From Natronobiforma cellulositropha (GTDB lineage Archaea > Halobacteriota > Halobacteria > Halobacteriales > Natrialbaceae): a DNA stretch of 64,000 nt. The position numbers and the translations under genes were made by a program. The stretch lies in contig NZ_JANZXN010000060.1 of assembly GCF_025629245.1 (NCBI RefSeq), forward strand, positions 62,001 through 126,000, given 5' to 3'. Below the pieces are notes generated by a model that saw only the letters and a program-made list of their open reading frames with translations, was not told the DNA's origin and made no database searches. The stretch's first letter is position 1. Each line of letters begins with the position of its first letter. This document shows, one piece after another, positions 61,344 through 64,000 of the stretch.

Positions 61344-63317
61344 GTGAGCACACGAACGAGTGCGCTCGAGGCGACCGTCTTCGGCGTCGACATCCAGAGC
61401 GGGGACGTCCGCGGCGACGCCCCCTCCTACGCGCTGGTCGAGTTCGACGGCGAGACGCTCGAGCGCGACGTCGTCTCCCGGCGAAAGCTCCGCCGACGGA
61501 TCGAGGCGGTCGAACCCGCCATCGTCGCGACGGACAATATGTACGAACTCGCGGCCGACAAAGACGAACTCGTCCACGTGCTGGGCTCGCTCCCGACGGA
61601 GACGATGCTCGTCCAGGTGACGGGTGCCGAACAGCCCGAACCGCTCTCGCGCGTCGCCAAGCGCCACGGCATTCCCTACGGGAAAGAGCCGATGCGCGAG
61701 GCTGAAGCCGCCGCCAGACTCGCCGCCCACAACGTCGGCTACGAGGTGTCGGCGTTCACCGACACTACCGAAGTCAAGGTCTCGCGCGGGCGCTCGACCG
61801 GCAAAGGCGGCTGGAGCGCGGATCGCTACACCCGGCGCATCCACGGCTCGGTCAAACGCACCGCCCGCGAGGTCGAATCCGCACTCGCGACGGCGAACCT
61901 CGAGTACGAGCGCGAGATCCGCGAGGCCTACGGCGGCTACGCGAACGCGGTCTTCACCGTCGAGGCACGCCCGGCCGACATCCCGGTCTCGGCGACCCGC
62001 TCGGGCGACGTGCGCATCGAGGTCGAACGGGTCCGCCGCGACGGCATCGAGTTCCGCCCGCTCGCGAAACGCCTCGATCACGTCCTCGTCGGCATCGACC
62101 CCGGGACGACCACGGCGGTCTCGATCGTCGGTCTCGACGGCGAGGTACTCGACGTCTGGAGTTCGCGCACGAGCGACACCGCGGACGTGATCGAGTGGAT
62201 CGTCGAGCGCGGCCGCCCCGTGATCGTCGCCGCCGACGTGACGCCGATGCCCGAAACCGTCGAGAAGTTCCGCCGGAGCTTCGACGCCGCCGGCTTCACC
62301 CCCGAGCGTGACGTCCCGATCGACGAGAAACAACACCGCACGCGCGAGCACCCCTACGACGACGACCACCAGCGCGACGCGCTGGCCGCCGCGCTGTTCG
62401 CCTTCGACGCCCACGAAGACCAGTTCGAACGCATCACCCGGAAAGTACCGCCGGGACTCGACCGCGGCGAGGTGATTGCCCGCGTCGTCGCCGGCGAGGA
62501 GAGCGTCGAAGCCGTCCTCAGAGACCTCGACGAGGACGACGGGCAGGACGAGGAGACGACCGACCACCAGCCACGCGAACTCACCGCCGAGGAGAAACGC
62601 ATCCGCAACCTCGAGCGCCAGGTCGAGCGTCTCCAGTCACACGTCGAGACGCTCGAGGGCCGCATCGACGACCGGGACGAGCAGATCGAGGACCTCGAGA
62701 CCGAACTCGCCGTCACCCGCCAGGAGGAGCGCCGACGGGTGCGCAAAGACCGGGAGGTGACCCGCCTCGAGCGCCGCGTCGAGACCGTCGAACGCGAGCG
62801 CGACGAGGCTCGAGACGAGGTCGAGGCGCTCGAGGGGAAACTCGAGCGGCTGAAAGAACTCTGGAAACTCGACCACTCGAACTTCGCCGACGTCTCGGCC
62901 AAACGGGCGGGGCTCGTCCCTGTGAAAGTGATCGAGAAGTTCACCAAAGGGGCGATCCGCGAGGCCCACGAGGGCTACGGACTCGCGCGCGACGACGTGG
63001 TCTACCTGCGCGACGCCAGCGGGGCCGGCCGCTCGACGGCGAGGAAACTCGCCGCGTTCGAGCCACGGGTCGTCCTCAAAGACGGCGGTCTCTCGGAGGT
63101 CGCAGACGAGATCCTCTTCGAGGCCGAGATTCCCGTCGGTCCCGCAGCCGACGTGGCGATGCAAGAGATCGACGAACTCGCCGTCGCTCGCGAGGACGAC
63201 GTCGACGCCGTCATCGCCGACTGGCGCCAGCGGGCGGCCGCGCGCAAACGTGACCGGAAGGCCGCGATGGTCGACCGCCTCATCAGCGAACACCGCGCGG
63301 GCGACAACGAGGCCTAG
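61344..63317 (+). CDS. DUF460 protein with RNase H-like core and coiled coil
   Basis: 657 residues from a GTG. An N-terminal region (VFGVDIQSGDVRGDAPSYAL) and a second half-site (HVLVGIDPGTTTAVSIVGLD, with VIVAADVTPMPETVEKF) both look like RNase H/RuvC-type folds. A long Arg/Glu coiled coil follows (about 415-510), then a compact C-terminal domain. DUF460 is widespread in archaea, with no established function that I know of; a nucleic-acid role is inferred from the fold. Its stop shares CTAG with the stop of the next, converging gene. Confidence 0.85.
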   Translation: MSTRTSALEATVFGVDIQSGDVRGDAPSYALVEFDGETLERDVVSRRKLRRRIEAVEPAIVATDNMYELAADKDELVHVLGSLPTETMLVQVTGAEQPEPLSRVAKRHGIPYGKEPMREAEAAARLAAHNVGYEVSAFTDTTEVKVSRGRSTGKGGWSADRYTRRIHGSVKRTAREVESALATANLEYEREIREAYGGYANAVFTVEARPADIPVSATRSGDVRIEVERVRRDGIEFRPLAKRLDHVLVGIDPGTTTAVSIVGLDGEVLDVWSSRTSDTADVIEWIVERGRPVIVAADVTPMPETVEKFRRSFDAAGFTPERDVPIDEKQHRTREHPYDDDHQRDALAAALFAFDAHEDQFERITRKVPPGLDRGEVIARVVAGEESVEAVLRDLDEDDGQDEETTDHQPRELTAEEKRIRNLERQVERLQSHVETLEGRIDDRDEQIEDLETELAVTRQEERRRVRKDREVTRLERRVETVERERDEARDEVEALEGKLERLKELWKLDHSNFADVSAKRAGLVPVKVIEKFTKGAIREAHEGYGLARDDVVYLRDASGAGRSTARKLAAFEPRVVLKDGGLSEVADEILFEAEIPVGPAADVAMQEIDELAVAREDDVDAVIADWRQRAAARKRDRKAAMVDRLISEHRAGDNEA

Positions 63318-63574
63318 CGCTCCGGCGCGGTCTCGAGCGGCGAGAGCACCGCTGGCACCTCCTCGAGTTCGACCTCCGCCGCGAGGTCGTCGGTCTCGTC
63401 GACGGGACCGTTGACGAACAGCGCGTGGCCGATGAAGGCGATGGCGACGACGGCGAACAGGGGGATCGCCACCTCGAACGCGACCGGCGTCACGAACGCG
63501 ACGAGCGCCCCGAGGACCATGCTCGCGGCGATCGCGACCAACACGAGATCGTAGTACTGCAGCGAGTAGACCAT
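63314..63574 (-). CDS. Small two-to-three-helix membrane protein
   Basis: 86 residues from MVYSLQYYDLVLVAIAASM. Hydrophobic helices around LVAIAASMVLGALVAFV and VAIPLFAVVAIAFIGHALFV, and an acidic tail. An upstream open frame runs to the window edge but is antisense shadow. A TTCTTTATC element about 25 bases before the start fits. Function unknown. Confidence 0.7.
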   Translation of the reverse strand: MVYSLQYYDLVLVAIAASMVLGALVAFVTPVAFEVAIPLFAVVAIAFIGHALFVNGPVDETDDLAAEVELEEVPAVLSPLETAPER

Positions 63575-63638
63575 GCTACTAGTACGCACTCGAGCGATAA
63601 AGAACCGATGCTCAGGCGAGACGTGATAATCTCCCGAA

Positions 63639-64000
63639 CTAGCGGTCTTCGACGAAGACCCGTGTGGTGTCGCGACTGAACAGCGTCCGTCTCGAGAACA
63701 GGTAGCCGACGGCCGACACCGAGAGAACGGTGGGGACGACATCGACTCGAGCGAGGCTCCAGAAACCGCCGAGGGTGAACACCAGAATCGAGAGCGGCCA
63801 GGCCCATGGCCGTACCGTCCACAGCCCGTAGACGGCCACCGCGATGGCGAGGAAGTACGACGCGAGTACGAAGACGACCAGCGCCAGGAACACGACCCGG
63901 AGGAGCGAGGGCCGTCGGAGGACGACCGTTTCGACCAGTTCGACGAAGAAGTAGAGCGCGAAGAAGCCGACGACGAGCGAGGCGAGCGCACCGACGCCAC
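63639..64000 (-). CDS. Membrane protein, N terminus beyond the right edge
   Basis: The frame is open from the edge: about 35 residues (LASLVVGFFALYFFVELVET) precede a GTG at 63893 and continue in the same style, so the start lies outside the window. At least four hydrophobic segments are present, ending with ILVFTLGGFWSLARVDVVPT and a short polar C terminus. No family recognised. Confidence 0.65.
   Translation of the reverse strand, partial: GVGALASLVVGFFALYFFVELVETVVLRRPSLLRVVFLALVVFVLASYFLAIAVAVYGLWTVRPWAWPLSILVFTLGGFWSLARVDVVPTVLSVSAVGYLFSRRTLFSRDTTRVFVEDR

Noticed and set aside
1-64000. tRNA or rRNA genes
   Set aside because: No GGTTCGAATCC-type T-arm with a matching acceptor stem and no rRNA-like stretch was found by eye; a covariance search could still find one.

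Overview
The window is chromosomal DNA of an extremely halophilic archaeon. The evidence is high GC, strongly acidic proteins, archaeal information-processing genes (TBP, PCNA, primase large subunit, clamp-loader small subunit, Orc1/Cdc6, Hjc, RNase Z), twin-arginine export as a theme, Bat/HTH_10 and HalOD1 regulators, and many TATA-like elements 23-33 bases before the start codon, as expected for leaderless haloarchaeal transcripts. The palindrome CTCGAG is very common; I associate that with Natrialbales-type haloarchaea, but the genus cannot be fixed from this sequence.

Layout. 1-12.4 kb: a truncated Fic protein, an Orc1/Cdc6 initiator, a Tat-exported PQQ-like propeller with a membrane partner, a MutS-like ATPase, an orphan SagB-type double nitroreductase, small proteins, a Bat regulator divergent from a cytochrome P450, and LarE. 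12.5-18.1 kb: assimilatory nitrate block (nasA reductase, nasB transporter, nasD siroheme nitrite reductase). The nasA and nasD promoters share an 11-base element at identical spacing from their TATA boxes. 18.4-22.1 kb: the divergent tatC pair, with a tandem-fused TatC. 22.1-28.9 kb: RlmE, PCNA, PriL, Hjc and small proteins. 29-36 kb: DoxX, a CPBP protease, a 1290-residue multi-sensor Bat regulator and a cluster of small signalling genes. 36.1-39.4 kb: a 1109-residue Tat-exported fusion of ThuA, PQQ sugar dehydrogenase, two type-1 copper domains and a dockerin-like tail.

39.9-42.3 kb is a decayed mobile-element zone: a lipoprotein gene cut by an IS5-type remnant, a second IS5-type remnant fused to a broken winged-helix regulator, and a small membrane-protein gene between them. 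42.4-60 kb is again ordinary core genome: S-adenosylhomocysteine handling (ahcY, dadD), an FkbM methyltransferase divergent from a phosphotransferase, SpoIIM, CopA, HisG, TBP, the tRNA G10 methyltransferase, a thioesterase, RfcC-type clamp loader, a DUF7282-type surface protein and RNase Z. 60.0-61.3 kb is a second small scar, holding an IS6-family transposase fragment, a lower-GC coiled-coil gene and a solitary IS5-type end. The window closes with a DUF460 protein and two membrane-protein genes, the last running off the right edge.

No rRNA, tRNA or CRISPR array was recognised. Functional calls come from reading motifs only; no database search was run.
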